NCBI GenBank assembly: GCA_951799445.1
Contig: OX637293.1
Coordinates: forward strand, 4,774,001 to 4,838,000
DNA length: 64,000 bases
Reading direction: 5' to 3'
Origin: Pseudisothecium myosuroides
Taxonomy: Eukaryota > Streptophyta > Bryopsida > Hypnales > Lembophyllaceae
In this document: positions 1 to 11,917 of the stretch, piece by piece
Layout of the letters: each line of letters starts with the position of its first letter
How positions within the stretch are numbered: the stretch's first letter is position 1
Position numbers and translations under genes: made by a program
Notes under the pieces: model-generated
Databases searched by the model: none
Seen by the model: only the letters and a program-made list of their open reading frames with translations
Told to the model about the DNA's origin: nothing

Positions 1-39
1 TTTTTGGCAGAAAAAATGCCTTGGGCCTTTAGGGGTTAA
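1..39 (+). mobile_element. TTAA-family element, right end only
   Basis: The window opens inside the last 39 bases of a TTAA-family copy. The sequence ends CCTTTAGGGGTTAA, with TTAA at 36-39, preceded by the usual GCAGAAAAAATGCCTTGGG stretch. The rest lies outside the window. Confidence 0.75.
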
Positions 40-887
40 TTTGCGTCCATGAAAGCTAGAAGTGAAGAAGTTTTAGTAGGATCTTATTTGAAAAGTGAGA
101 CAATTGTTCATTAGTAGAGCCGCTCTTATAGCACATTCATTTGTTTGAACTTTAGGATTAAGTGAAATACAATATACAATGTTGGGAAGGTAACAAATGA
201 TGAAAAACAATAAATATATCAAAGCCCGGGGTGGGGTGTCTAAAAGAGCCCCCTTTCTCTCTTATAATTGTTTGAATTAAATCAATTATTGGTAGTAATG
301 AAATTAATTCATAGTAATTTGTGAACTATGAGAATTTATGAGGCTCAACAATTTGGAAGTGCATAGTATCTTAAATATAAATCAATATGTTGTAATCTAC
401 ATTATTTTTATATTATCTCAAGTTGTACAATTGTCATCCAACTTCCATCACCATTCATCCAAATTTCATCTAAAAGTCATCCAACTTTTCAAAATAATTA
501 GACCTCATTCATCCAAATTACTATAAAGAATCTTATTTAGATGACAAAGTTTTGTCTTCATACTAAAACGGATCCACTAATACATGACACAAGTTTCCAA
601 TTTGGATCATTGTTGTACCTCTAATGTGTTTGAAAAGCACAAAATGGTTACATATTCTATCTATATGGTACTGTATATGAGCATAGAAAGCTTTAGATTT
701 AAAATGACATCCAATTAAAAGATGCTACCTTATGTATAGGTCAAATTTTTTGGGATCAAAAAGTTCTATGTGCCATCTTGTGGTTGGTTTACAGTAATTT
801 GAACCTTTGAAAATTTGAATATGAAATTTAATTTTCCCACTTTTCTATTGAGATTGATCCTTATTAGTTGTACTCATTATTGAATTA
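40..887. other. AT-rich spacer, no gene seen
   Basis: No ORF with coding character, no terminal inverted repeats and no tandem structure are visible. The short ORF at 338-526 is low-complexity and looks like chance. Confidence 0.6.
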
Positions 888-1820
888 TTAACCCCTAAAT
901 GTCCAAACATTGTTTTTTGGCAACATAATTTGGGGCAGTTCATTACAAATGGAAATTTTATTTTTTTCTTTGAAATTTTCACATAATATGTGCCTAAGGA
1001 ATAGCTTTAAGGCCCAACAATTTTCATAACTTTTGACTACATGGTTAAAAAGTTATTGTATGATATGTAATTTTTTGCATTTGGCGGTCAGCTCGGTCAA
1101 CACAAAAAAATTCTTTGAAAATCATTTAAAAAATAAACAAAGTTTTGAAATTGATTTTATATATTTATATTTAGGTGGAAAGCTTTGAATCATTCCATTT
1201 TGATTAATGAAATGAAAGTTACGAGGAGTTTTGATTTGAGGGTAGTTATAGAATCTGTACTCCAAAATAAACTTTGAAGTTTTTTATTTAACTCAATTTT
1301 TAGTATTACTGAAAAAATAAAAGCATTGGGTGGATTGTTTATTACAACATTACAACCATTGGAATTGGCATTTTTCAATTCCATAACTAAACTCTTGACA
1401 ATTTAGCATTATAAATCATTCTCTATTTCTTTCTACTTACTATTTTTTTCCTATATGTTGTACAATTCCAAATGATCTGAAATTTTTTAGCATGTTGTCA
1501 ACTTGCCTTGAAGAATGAATCCAAAGAATAACCACATTTAAGACATTTTTTCATACAAATGTGACCTTGTGAAGGGCAGTTGCCCATTTTTTTGCAGTGA
1601 GAAAAAATGGATTTTTGTCAATTCAAATGTTAATATCTTGCAATCCATATAGTGGAAATTTCTGAAATTTTTTCCACATATCTTCAAACTAGTGTACTAC
1701 AAGATCCTATAGTTACATGTGTTCAAAAATGTTTTTTTTCTAAAATTTGGCACTTATATTAGAAATGGCAGTTTTAAAGCATTTTTGGTGAAAACATAGC
1801 CAAATACATTTAAGGGTTAA
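888..1820 (+). mobile_element. TTAA-family element, subfamily III
   Basis: A 933-bp non-autonomous element bounded by TTAA at 888-891 and 1817-1820. The left end reads TTAACCCCTAAATGTCC and the right end reads ATTTAAGGGTTAA, a degraded inverted repeat. The interior is AT-rich and non-coding. It contains the phrases TTTGACTACATGGTTAAA and GCTTTGAATCATTCCATTTT, shared with the copy at 33695-34584 and with the nested copy at 32081-33021. I place these three in one subfamily, defined by a left end running into TTTTTTGGCAACATA. Confidence 0.8.
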
Positions 1821-2373
1821 TGTAATGTAAGTGTCTTGCCATATTTAGTATATATTTTGGGTCCTTGAAGTCAAATATGGTGCCATTTATATGGCTTTTT
1901 ACAATCCTTTGACCTTGTTGGTATGAAAAGTCCAATTTTAATTATAATATGGTGCTTTTTTGTATTCACTCCCAATAGTTTATATCATTATTGCACCTCC
2001 TACATCTCTCTAAAGCTTAAAATAGTCACACATTCTACCTAAATTGTATTGTATGTGTGCATGGTACGGCTTAAATCTTAAATTGACATTCAAAATGAAT
2101 GATGCAAAATGTTAAAATATCAATCTAGCGGTTTATGTATTGCTATACTTTAATATATAAGTTATCATTCTATGAGTTCAATAAAGTATCATATGTACGG
2201 GTTCCTAAGGACCTTCGAGAGAATCTAAAACTGTAGTCCATCATATATTTAAATAGACAAATTAAACACCATATTCAAGATTTAGAGAGTGAAACATTTG
2301 TATGCCCCACTTGTACAACTTGTTATTTTATCTTCTAATTATCTTCTAACCAATGGCAAAAATAATCTCACCG
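1821..2373. other. Spacer, nothing recognised
   Basis: AT-rich unique-looking DNA between two TTAA-family copies. No ORF, inverted repeat or RNA gene was recognised. Confidence 0.55.
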
Positions 2374-4230
2374 TTAACCCCTAAAAGCCCGTTGTCCCTT
2401 CGGGGGACAAATGCGTGTTCGGGCAAGTACCTACGGGCAAAAATTGTGTTATGATTTTTTGAATTTTTTTTTGGAGATTAGAAAAACTGATAAGCTTTGT
2501 GGGAATATAATTTTTTTCTCAATCGGTGCCCGAGAAAAAAAGTTATGACCAAATAAGCTAAAAACAGGGGACGGAGGGCAGCCCGGGCAGCAAAAAAAAA
2601 ATGGACAAAAAAATTTATTTTTATTTTTAATATTTTTTTTCTCATAGATTATATTTTTGTCTATCTGGAAAGCTTTGATTCATTTCATTTGGATTTGTTA
2701 TGAGGAAGTTATGGACATTCTTGTTTTTCGGGCAATTAGAGCATCTTCTTGAAAAAAATAACTTGTAGGATTCATTTCGGAATGCATTTTTTGTAATTTT
2801 TCAATTTTTTTTTTTGGAATGGTTTAGTTTACTTGCTAGAACAATCTCACCATTGGGATTAGTGCATTTTAATTCCATCTAAAATATATGAATATTTTAG
2901 ATTTTCCTTCTATCTTGTACCTACTTCTACTTAACAATTTTTTTAAGAAGTTTTTTTGAATTTTTTTTTCCTAGACTCTCAACTCAATTCTCCACTTTAA
3001 AGATTTAACCCCTAAAGGACCAAAGTCCCCTCAAGGGACACTTGAGATTTTGGGCAGGCTCATGCGAACTGAAATTTTGACCTGATTTTTTGAAACTTTT
3101 TTTGAAGATAGGGAATCACATTAGCTTTCTAGAAATATAATTTTTTTTTCAATCAGTGACCGGGAGCAAACGTTATGCCATCCTAAAGCAAAAAAGCAAT
3201 TCGGCGGGCAAAAAAAAAAAAACAGAAAAATAATTTTAAATTTTGTTTTGTTTTTTTCTCAAAGATCATGTTTATGTCTACATTTGAAGCTTTGATTCAT
3301 TCTATTTGGACTTCGAATGAGAAAGTTATGGACAATCTTGTTTTTCGGGCAATTTAAGCATCTTTAAAAAAAACTTCTTATAGAATTCATTTTTGAATGC
3401 AATTTTCAATTTTTTTCAATTTTTTTTTTTTTGACGAGGTCAAGTTTGTTTGCAAGAACAATCCCACCGTTGGAATTATGTTGTTTTAATTCCACCTAAG
3501 AGCTATTAACAATTTAGTGTTTCGTTCAATTTTGGACCTACTTCTATTTAACAATTTTTTTATATGTGAAAATCAAGGTTTGACATTCTGAAATTTTTTT
3601 CCCCGACTCTCAACTCAAATGCTCAACATAAAAAATTACAACTTTAAGTTGTGTAGTGCAAAAAAAATCCACAAATGGCCGTCAAAGTCATCTGAAATTG
3701 CAGGAAACAATTCAAAAAAACTTTTTTTTCCAACTTTGAATGCTAATATCTTCCAATTGGAACGGTCAAATTTCTTGAAATTTTTACCACATGATCTGAG
3801 ACAAGTGAAATACAAGATCCTATGGTTAGATTCTAAAAAAAAAGTTTTTTTCGGTTTAGGGAATGATCGCAGCAGAAATGGCAGTTTTCAGTGATTTTGG
3901 AGCCAGAAAATGCCTTGGTCCTTCAGGGGTTAAAGCTCAAAATGCTGTAGTGCAAAAATTTTAAGTTAAAAATGTTTAAAGTCAAAAAATCTGGTCCCGC
4001 AATGTGCTGAAAAACTTGTTTTTTCCACTTTAAACGCAGATATCTTGCAATTTGTGCGGTCAAAAAATTCTGAAATTTTTTCCACACATTCTCATACCAA
4101 TTAGGTGTAAGATCCTATGGTTAGATGTGGAAAAAAAAACAATTTTAATTTTTTTTTTACTTTTTGCTATAGAAATGGCAGTTTTCAGTGTTTTTTGGCA
4201 GAAAAAAGACCTTGGGCCTTTAGGGGTTAA
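2374..4230 (+). mobile_element. TTAA-family element, subfamily I, interrupted by a sibling
   Basis: The outer copy runs from TTAA at 2374-2377 to TTAA at 4227-4230. Its left end, TTAACCCCTAAAAGCCC, is followed by a hairpin (TTGTCCC, loop TTCGG, GGGACAA). Its right end is CCTTTAGGGGTTAA. Removing the nested copy at 3005-3933 and one TTAA leaves about 932 bp. The joined sequence is then collinear with the uninterrupted copy at 58673-59602 across the junction (AGATTTAAAGCTC here, AGATTTAAAACTC there). That uninterrupted sibling is a natural empty site. Confidence 0.9.
3005..3933 (+). mobile_element. TTAA-family element, subfamily II, nested
   Basis: A 929-bp copy inserted in the element at 2374-4230. 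TTAA is present on both sides (3005-3008 and 3930-3933) and once in the uninterrupted sibling, so TTAA is the target duplication. The left end reads TTAACCCCTAAAGGACC, then the hairpin GTCCC-CTCAA-GGGAC. The right end is GGTCCTTCAGGGGTTAA. The short ORF at 3619-3894 is conserved in the sibling at 46576-47491 only as part of the repeat; its composition gives no reason to call it a protein. Confidence 0.9.
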
Positions 4231-5400
4231 TGATGTCAATGTACTATTTTGAAGATGAATAGTAGCATTTTGGTGGGACCACACATTTATCGCTCATTTT
4301 TCATTCTAAAAATATTAGAGTAGGCTTAATTGCCGGACCACCAAAGATTCTCTAAGCCAAATGACTTTTAGGGGAGGGGAGTCTTTCAACTTCTTGTTTC
4401 CCATCTTTAGGTAGTAAATGTGTATTTTATTAATTGGTGAATTGATCAATCATAAGTGGAACGGAGAAGAAAACAATTTGAAGTATGAATTGGCATGTTA
4501 ATCATTGTTGGTAATGACATTGTAAGATGAAGTACAATAAGAGGAGTTGGAGGTAGTTAGGGATGTGAATAGTATTTTTTTTTAGTTTGGGGAAACCTTA
4601 CTCACCCTATTGATTTGAGTATGAAATCTTTCCTGAATTTGTCAAAGGAGGCGCGGAGCCGCACATGCCTATTCACAACGATGCACGTTGATAGTTTCAA
4701 GCGATTTTGGTGACAAGTGCGGAAGAGCTTGACAGATGTAACTCCTTCTGATGTAGGATGGAGTACGAGGCCGGTGACGGTGTTTGCAAGGATTGAGGAC
4801 TGGTCCCATCCACTTTGGCCATGTGTAAGACCTTAGCTTTATTGGTGTAGAAGTAATCAGAGGATATCGCCACCCGTCATGCTCAAGTGATCTTGATGTA
4901 ATTTCAAAGCTATTGATTTGGAGAACCTTTCAATTTCTTGTCTTCCACCATTACATACTAAAATGGGTGTTTTGTAAATGGAGAATTCACAAATCAAAAG
5001 TAGAATGGGAAAAAGTCAATTGAACTTTGATTTGGTGGCTTTGTCCTTAGGATGGAATGGTTGGAGAATGTTTGGAAGGGTCAAAAGCACCTTCATCCAC
5101 TTTGGCTTTATATCAATAGTGTTGGAGTGGAGGAACTCAAAGGGCATTCCCACCTCCAACATGGCTAAGTGAATTTTTTCATAATTTCATACCTATTGAT
5201 TTGGAAAGTCTTTTAATTTCTTGCCTCCCACCTTATAATTTCTTAAGGATGTCAATGTACTATTTTGAAGATGAATAGTAGCATTTTGGTGGAACCACAC
5301 ATTTATTGGTCATTTTTCATTCTAAAAATATTAGGCTTAATTGCCGGACTATCGAAGATTCCCTAAGCCAAATGAACTTTCATGTTGTGTTGGAATCGGA
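4231..5400. repeat. Direct repeats of about 135 bp around a segment related to the 19.5-22 kb array
   Basis: A stretch beginning GATGTCAATGTACTATTTTG occurs at about 4232-4368 and again at about 5248-5380 with few differences, so the copies lie about 1,016 bp apart. The segment between them (about 4370-5245) is the reverse complement of units of the tandem array at 19480-22035. It includes the GGAGTACGAGGCCGGTGACGG stretch near 4765, which matches the array at about 21570. The TTAA-family element at 2374-4230 ends exactly at the first copy. The second copy is preceded by TTAAG and may be a paralogous empty site. Confidence 0.7.
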
Positions 5401-6056
5401 AAATAAATTTTTGAGATTTCATTTCCCAAGTTTAATGATGTTTGCCCTTCAATATAAGTAGGTAGAAACTACATTTTAGAAGTAGCCTTGACTTGCTGAG
5501 CATCTAAGTATTAAATTTCAATTCCAATATTAAAAATAACATTTGAGAAGTCAAAAACTTGCCTCCCTTACTTTTCACAAGCCCTCCCCTACTAGTTTAT
5601 CTACCAACAATTATAATTCTCCTTATACAACTATTGCATATTTGTATCTAGAATTCCAAATTTTCTTTTGTCTTTTATACAAAGTTTGACCAATTCTAAG
5701 TACATGGAAACTAATCCCTATAGATTAAGCCCTTAAAGGATGAATTGCTTGACTCCTAAAAGTTCACGGTTTGAGGGTAGGTGTAGATCTTGAACTTTTG
5801 GACAAAATAAATTATAGCATAAGAAGAATTTAGACATCATATCTTCATTTTTGTAAGTTCTTCTTCTCTTTCTATCCTTGCGTGAACCCATTTAGAACCT
5901 TGTACAATAATCATGAAGCATTGAGCAACAATGCTAGTCGCATCGTTGAAGAATAGACAAAATTTTATATTTTCAACAAACATGAACGCACTTCATCTGT
6001 TTCCTATAGCTCCCACGATAAGCTCTTAAAAACATTCACAATCCACATAGTAGATG
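5401..6056. other. Spacer, nothing recognised
   Basis: AT-rich DNA without coding signal, inverted repeats or tandem units that I can see. Confidence 0.5.
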
Positions 6057-6059
6057 TTA

Positions 6060-6699
6060 GAGCATCCCCACCAAGGGAATTCTATATCCCTATCCGGATG
6101 AAATCCATCCGGGTAGGGAAGACCCCCCCCCACTAGCATTTCCTACCCTAAAAATTTAGGAAAGGGGGGGGTCTGAATCCCGTATCTGGGAGCCTAAGTA
6201 GGGAACTCGATTTGGTAAATCCTAAACGTATTTTTACTATAGATCTAAATCTTAGACGGCTCTGATCTCAAGTGGAATGTGTGTACAACATGCTTTTACT
6301 AACTGCACTATTGCTTTTGCATCATACTGCTTTGCAGTCAAGGAAATCATAAGTTTTAAGGAAGAACTAGTGGAGAGCAGCTTCCATATCTCCATCGGTT
6401 GTAGATGATTTGGAGCATTAGAGGAGATTTGAGCCTCTAAAAGACTATTTCAAGGTTGTTCCTATTGCTGAGAACCACCCCCTTATTGTTAGAATAAAAA
6501 ATAAAAATAAAATATTGAAATTTTATTAGAATGTTTAAAAAATATTTAATAATTAATATCTGATGTGGCAGTCTCTCGGCCACATCAGATTGATGATTTG
6601 GCAGTGTTCTCAGAGTCTGGGAACTCACAGTCTTCCAAAGGCCTAAAAATCCTCTAGTGTATAGGGAAACAGATACAGAAGAGGTTAGTGGGGACGCTC
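6060..6699. mobile_element. Harbinger-like non-autonomous element
   Basis: A 640-bp element with ends GAGCATCCCCACC and, on the opposite strand, GAGCGTCCCCACT. It is flanked by TTA at 6057-6059 and 6700-6702. A TTA duplication with GAGCATC-type ends is characteristic of plant PIF/Harbinger elements. The left end holds the local palindrome CCGGATGAAATCCATCCGG. No transposase ORF is present. Confidence 0.7.
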
Positions 6700-6881
6700 T
6701 TAGCATTCTAAGATTAATAGCCGGACCACAAAGTAGGGTTCCAAATAAAGTTTTACGCAAGGTTCCAAGCAAGGTTCCAAGCACGGTTCTTAAGCAGGGT
6801 CATTAAGATGCTCTAAGCAGGGTTAAGCCGTGAAGGGATAAAATGCTTCCGTTTCATTTGTGTCAAAAAAAAAAGAACTGA

Positions 6882-8154
6882 AGGTATGTGAACACTTGGT
6901 GTTTGATAACAGCGGTCATAAAATCGTAATACCTTTGACAAAGATGGAGAGGTGCAGGTTTTAAGGAAATCCTTTTTTTAAGTTGGTTTGGGATTGGTTC
7001 GACATAATCAGGGTCATCTTGAGTTATGAGTCATTCAGACCTGTGGCATAACATTCAGCAGTCATCACCAAAAGGTTACATGTTCCTCACCAATGTCCTC
7101 ATCTGCATTATAGAGAATAAAGTAAGCTTCAATACCAAAGTCATATGCCATTTAAAAGGAATTTAAAGGCAAAGTGAAGAGAGAGCTTCACTGACAATTG
7201 TGGGATTGAAGAGTGGGACATCTTTTTTATAAGGAAATCCATTTTCCATCATGAATCCTCAAAGGGTATGGGATAAATGTGAAGATGAGAGCTTGACCAC
7301 TCATTGTCAAAACGCAGGAATTATGTTAAAAGTAGAATTTTAGACCTCATTTAGGCATATTAGAATAACTTTTTTCAAAAAACTTTGAACTAAGAAAATG
7401 TGGTAAATCAAGTTAAATTTCATCTCCAAAAATTTGTTTGACATTTCAAGCCTTTAATCAAAAGTTATGGACAAAATTTAGAAAGGGTGTTTGAAAATGT
7501 AAAAAAGAAATGTTCCTTCAAACCCCTTTCCGAAATTTGTTTATAACTCTTGCTTGGAGGCTTGAAATGTCAAACGTATTTTTGGAGATGAAACTTACCT
7601 TGATTTCCCACATTGCCTTAGTTCAAAGTTTTTTGAAAAAAGTTATTCTAATATGCTTAAATGAGGTCTGAAATTCTACTTTTAATGCAATTCCTGCTTT
7701 CAACTTAACTATGAGCAGTTGAGCTCCTACTAATTCCAAATTACATGTCCCACATTCTTTGTTCTACCTCCTACCACCCCATATGCATATAAAGAGATGG
7801 TCTTCTGAATCAGTGAAACAAACAATGAATGCCTTTCAGTACTAGGAAGGAAATTCATTGAATTTTTTCTGGCAGTGTTATGTATATGCCCAAATTCCTT
7901 GGCATTATGAAACACCGTAATTAGTGCTCAAGAATCTATGAAATCGGATGATTTTAACTTAGGTAACAACAACCTGCAATGTCAGAGAATTATCAGTAAG
8001 TCTCGTAAACACCGCTCTAATAACCCTTGCCAGCTCTGCAGCCATGTACAGTAGGTTCGGCAATTACGAAAGAACGTTGGTCTGAACACCCACCAAAATA
8101 ATCACCTACCATCACTGCAAAGACCGCTTCCTAAGTCCAAGTGTGCACATACCT
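6882..8154 (+). mobile_element. AGGTATGTG-family element with TGA target duplication
   Basis: A 1,273-bp element. The left end is AGGTATGTGAACACTTGG, and the right end is its imperfect reverse complement CCAAGTGTGCACATACCT. It is flanked by TGA at 6879-6881 and 8155-8157. The relative at 42877-44710 has the same ends flanked by TAA. A 3-bp TNA duplication fits the PIF/Harbinger superfamily, although the ends differ from the GAGCATC group. The interior is non-coding and carries a large foldback at about 7283-7730. Confidence 0.75.
7283..7730. repeat. Foldback palindrome inside the AGGTATGTG-family element
   Basis: Two arms of about 210 bp are inverted copies of each other around a short centre near 7505. 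The left arm holds GACCTCATTTAGGCATATTAG and AAAAGTTATGGACAAA. The right arm holds the reverse complements, around CTAATATGCTTAAATGAGGTC. The same foldback is in the related element at 42877-44710 and in the fragment at about 38290-38770, so it belongs to the family. Confidence 0.7.
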
Positions 8155-8173
8155 TGAAAGGGATAAAATGCTC

Positions 8174-8183
8174 TATATATAAA
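8174..8183 (+). promoter_or_regulatory. TATA box candidate
   Basis: TATATATAAA lies 20 bp beyond the end of the element at 6882-8154, at the start of a short GC-richer island (about 8185-8460). Transcription would be expected to begin near 8205-8215, ahead of the small ORF at 8326. This is inferred from motif and position only. Confidence 0.35.
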
Positions 8184-8325
8184 GTCAGCCGTTCTCACTC
8201 CATTTCCGGCCGTTCCATTCCCCCTCCCTCCCTGGCTTGCTTTTTCTGAGCTGCTGCTGCTGTGTTCATTTCCGCTTTAATTGTGTCTTTTTTAGGTGCT
8301 AGTGCTGTACTGCCCAGGAAGCTTA

Positions 8326-8463
8326 ATGGCAACCAACATGTGTGAAGTGCCTGAGGCAGGGTGGCTGTGGTGGCTCTCAACACCGTTGACAAGTGGCGGA
8401 TGCCGCAGAGCCCTGCTGCTGCTTCTCTTGTCAATGGCAGCAGCAGCAGTCGCCCTGGTTTAA
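8326..8463 (+). CDS. Candidate 45-residue peptide with hydrophobic tail
   Basis: This is a 45-codon ORF with a local shift to GC-rich codons. I do not recognise it. Residues 1-27 are mixed and include the tryptophan-rich WLWWLS. Residues 28-29 are RR. Residues 30-45 form one uninterrupted hydrophobic run (ALLLLLLSMAAAAVALV) ending at the stop, the layout of a tail-anchored membrane peptide. A TATA box lies about 150 bp upstream. Against it, the hydrophobic run is encoded by CTG and GCA repeats, which give leucine and alanine by composition alone. The CTG repeat at 8413-8422 can also pair with the CAG repeat at 8437-8446. It may be a true short gene, the first exon of a longer gene, or a trinucleotide-repeat artefact. 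Confidence 0.25.
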   Translation: MATNMCEVPEAGWLWWLSTPLTSGGCRRALLLLLLSMAAAAVALV

Positions 8464-8717
8464 AATAATTAATTTATTCAGTGGAAGGATTCCTGAGCAT
8501 CCGCTGAATTATTTGGGAAGATTCCTACAGTATGACCTTTTTCCAAACTCATCCAAATGGGAGCCACGGCAGCATTGCAGACGACGGATGGATGGATGGA
8601 TGACTTCAGGGTTTGGACACAAAAAAAATATTTTTCATTCAGTTTCGTTTTGGGAGTTTCTCGAATACATTAAGGTAATTACACCTAATTTTGATCTCTT
8701 TCTAAAACTCCCCCTAT

Positions 8718-8955
8718 AGATTCTTGCCTAAAATGTATTCCCATTATTCATGAAAGTCTAGGGTCGGTTTTAGAAACACCTATTTTCAGCACTTTGAAAA
8801 TTTGTAGTTTATTCACATGGTGTTCAAAAAAATTCAATATGAGAGAATTTCGAATTCCCTTTTGACGACCAAAAAGACCCCAATAGAAAAACTCAATATG
8901 ATAATGGGAACCATGTTGAATTGCTTATTTGGTCGAAATTAGGTGTAGTTACCTT
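8718..8955. repeat. Dispersed repeat fragment (13.3 kb / 27.5 kb family)
   Basis: A stretch with TTAGAAACACCTATTTTCAG and AATTCCCTTTTGACGACC is repeated with substitutions at about 13288-13450 and 27510-27745. No terminal repeat was identified. It is non-coding. Confidence 0.55.
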
Positions 8956-9639
8956 ACATCGGAAGGTGTTGGAATGATTTTCACATTGAACGACTTGAAC
9001 TAAATGGATGGGGATCCTTGGTATCCCGATCTTTTAGTTTGTTTGATTTATTTTATCTTTCTTATTTATAGAAGTGATTGACTATCTACTTTGTCATTTT
9101 TCCTTCGTTGTCAAAAGACACTTGTGATAAAGTTTTTGAATTCCGTTTTTTTTCCATCGTATTCTAAGACACTTTAGACGAAATAATTCTTTGATAGGGT
9201 TACGTATGTTTTTGGTCAAAATTAGATATGCAAAGGTCCACATGAGCATCCTTATTGCTGTGTTTCTATAGTGAGTAGGTTGAAGGTGATCTTTATATAT
9301 TATATGAGGTTAGAGGTCAATGAGTCTTTCAAATTGAGGAGTTTTGATTTTATAAAAGAGGGCAAGGATGACATTTGGACTCTTTGAAATAGATTTGTAA
9401 GGTCCCATGGGAACATTTTTATTGTAACGGATCAATTAAAGTTTTTTTTTTAATCCATTTCAATACATGAAGAGACAATTCATACATTCTTTTGACAAGG
9501 GGCATTTGTAAATGTGTTCACAACTGTAGTGGTGTTATTGACTTTTCTACATAAGAAGATGCTAAATTTACAAATCACTGTGTAGTGTATTTCGGCAACC
9601 TCTAGCTGTTTAATCTTGCTTAAATTTGTAGGGCAACCA
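8956..9639. other. Spacer, nothing recognised
   Basis: AT-rich DNA with only short chance ORFs and no repeat structure noticed. Confidence 0.5.
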
Positions 9640-10747
9640 TTAACCCTTAAAGCCCTCAAGTATGATTTCAAGGCCATTTTTGACTTTTGGACAAGCCCTT
9701 CCTAGTGCAATATTTGTAAAATTAATTTGTACCGAAAGTGTATTTCACTACTAGCTTGATGGCCAAAAATTTTTACAGCAATTCAAGTCGTGGTTTAAAA
9801 GTTATGCTTCAAAAAAACATTTTTTTTGAGTTACGGGCAGTATTAGGTAGCCATGTTAGAAGGTCCAATTGGTCTAAAAAATTTTATAGATACTCTCAAC
9901 AATCTTATTAACATAATCCCAAAAGTTGAAAAGCATACATTCAAGAATATGATTTTGACTAACAAACATTTGAAAGAATTTTTTTATCATTCAAGCAATG
10001 TTCAAAACTTTAAAAAATCTAATTTTAATCTATGTAAAAAATCCTAATTAGTTTGATTAAACATTATGATTGTTCTAAGTTTATACCCAAACTTGAAAAT
10101 AAAATGGTAGACATAATAAAACAAGTTTGAAGTAAAATTTGAATGTTTTCTTAGGACCAATTAGAAGGAAGATTATTTTGAATAAATCTTAAACAAAACA
10201 CCATTAGCTATGACCTTTAAATCAAAATATTATAATAGTCCAATTTTAGACTTTACATAATTGACTAATAAAATTTCTATACTTTTGATAGGTAATAAAA
10301 TAACTATGAATGTAAATTTTCTGGAAAAAAATTGGAAAAAATGAAATATTGTGACATTTAATGTATAGAAATTATTAAAAATTTAAACTTTCTGTAACTT
10401 GTATTAAGAAAAATTTGAGATTTTTATCAAAGGATGGAACATAAATAGCAATACATCATTTGACTTTGAAAAGATTATAAAGATTAAAAAATAGAGGTGA
10501 AAGATCCATGATAATTGTATAAATGAATTATGGACTGCATAATTGTATAAACATTACAAAAATCTTACATTAGCAATAATTCATTGTTTTTCTTGGAATT
10601 TAAAAAAAATTGAATGCAAAAATTATTGCATGTGTCAAACTTGGTTTTTAAGTTTAAATCAAATAAATCAAATGGATATTTCAAAATTTACAATTGAATC
10701 TGACCGAGTCATTTTTACTTTTTGAATGCAAAAAACTTTAAGGGTGA
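9640..10747 (+). mobile_element. Probable diverged TTAA-family element
   Basis: The left end TTAACCCTTAAAGCCC at 9640 and an internal GGGCAG resemble the family. The proposed right end, ACTTTAAGGGTGAA near 10735-10747, is degraded. The interior is very AT-rich and not obviously alignable to the other copies. Length and right boundary are uncertain. Confidence 0.35.
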
Positions 10748-10996
10748 AACCATGCACTTAAATTTATAAGGCGCACACATCAATTGCCATATTCAATATA
10801 TTGACATATAAGACATATAAGACATATTCAATTGCCTTTCATTCCAAAACTTGCACATTGAAGTTTAATGAACAAGGACATTTTAAATAGGTATTTTTAG
10901 TTAAAATCGTAAACTAAAAAAAAAATGCACAAGCATAGCTTTATGCATAAATAATATATTGACAACTCTAATAAGTAATGCATTTGCTACAACTTG

Positions 10997-11917
10997 TTAA
11001 ATCCTAAAGTCCCAAGATCCCCTTAGAGGACTCTTGAAGGTTAAGGCAAGTACCTATGATCTCAATTTTTGGCAAGATTTTTTGAAACTTTTTTTCAAGA
11101 TGTAAGAACTAATTAGCTTTATGAGAACATAGTTTTAATTTCAAATGGTGCCTGGGAGCAATAATTATGCCACAATAATTCCAAAACAAGCAAGGATGGA
11201 CAACAAAAATAAAACACAAAATCTTGAAATAGTTTAAAATTTTTATTTCTTATAGATTATATTTTTTTGCATGAAAATATTTTATTCATTCCATTCGAAT
11301 AAGTGATATGAAAGTTATGAAGCTTTTTGTTTGGTGGGCAATCTCCACAAATTCTTAAAAAATTGATGTATTGGATCTGTTTATGAACTCAATTTTAATA
11401 ATTTTTCAAAAAAAAGAGTTGCATATGGTCTAGTTTACTTTCTAGAACAATCTCACTCTGGGATTGGTGTATTCAAATTCCATCTTAGAGCTATCAGCAA
11501 TTTAAATTTTCCTTCTATCTCGTACCTAATTTGGCTTAACAATTTTTTAAAGAATGAAGTCACCAAGAGGTGGGGGGATTTTTTTTTCCAAACCCTTAAC
11601 TCAATTCAACAAAGATTTTTTTTTCAATTTTCAATTTGTAGTAAAAAAACTTTGAGTAGAGAGGATTCAAAGCCTTATAACCTAGTCAAGCTAAGAGCAA
11701 AAAAAAACTGTTTTTTTCACTTTAAACGTTTATGTTTTGTGATCAATACAATAAAAATTTATGAAATTTCTTTCGGACATTTTCATACTATTCTAATACA
11801 AGATCCTATACTTAAATATGTAGAAGAAAAAATGTTGAAATTTTTTGTTGTTTCCATTCAAAATGGTTGTTATGAGTATTTTTTGACAAAAAAATGGCCT
11901 TGGGACTTTAGGATTAA
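10997..11917 (+). mobile_element. TTAA-family element, diverged subfamily II
   Basis: A 921-bp copy from TTAA at 10997-11000 to TTAA at 11914-11917. The left end is TTAAATCCTAAAGTCCCAAG with a weak hairpin, and the right end is CCTTGGGACTTTAGGATTAA. Internal phrases such as CATACTATTCTAATACAAG match the intact copies. It is the closest relative of the copy at 31358-33217 and serves as that copy's empty-site reference. The ORF at 11652-11954 is repeat sequence. Confidence 0.75.
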
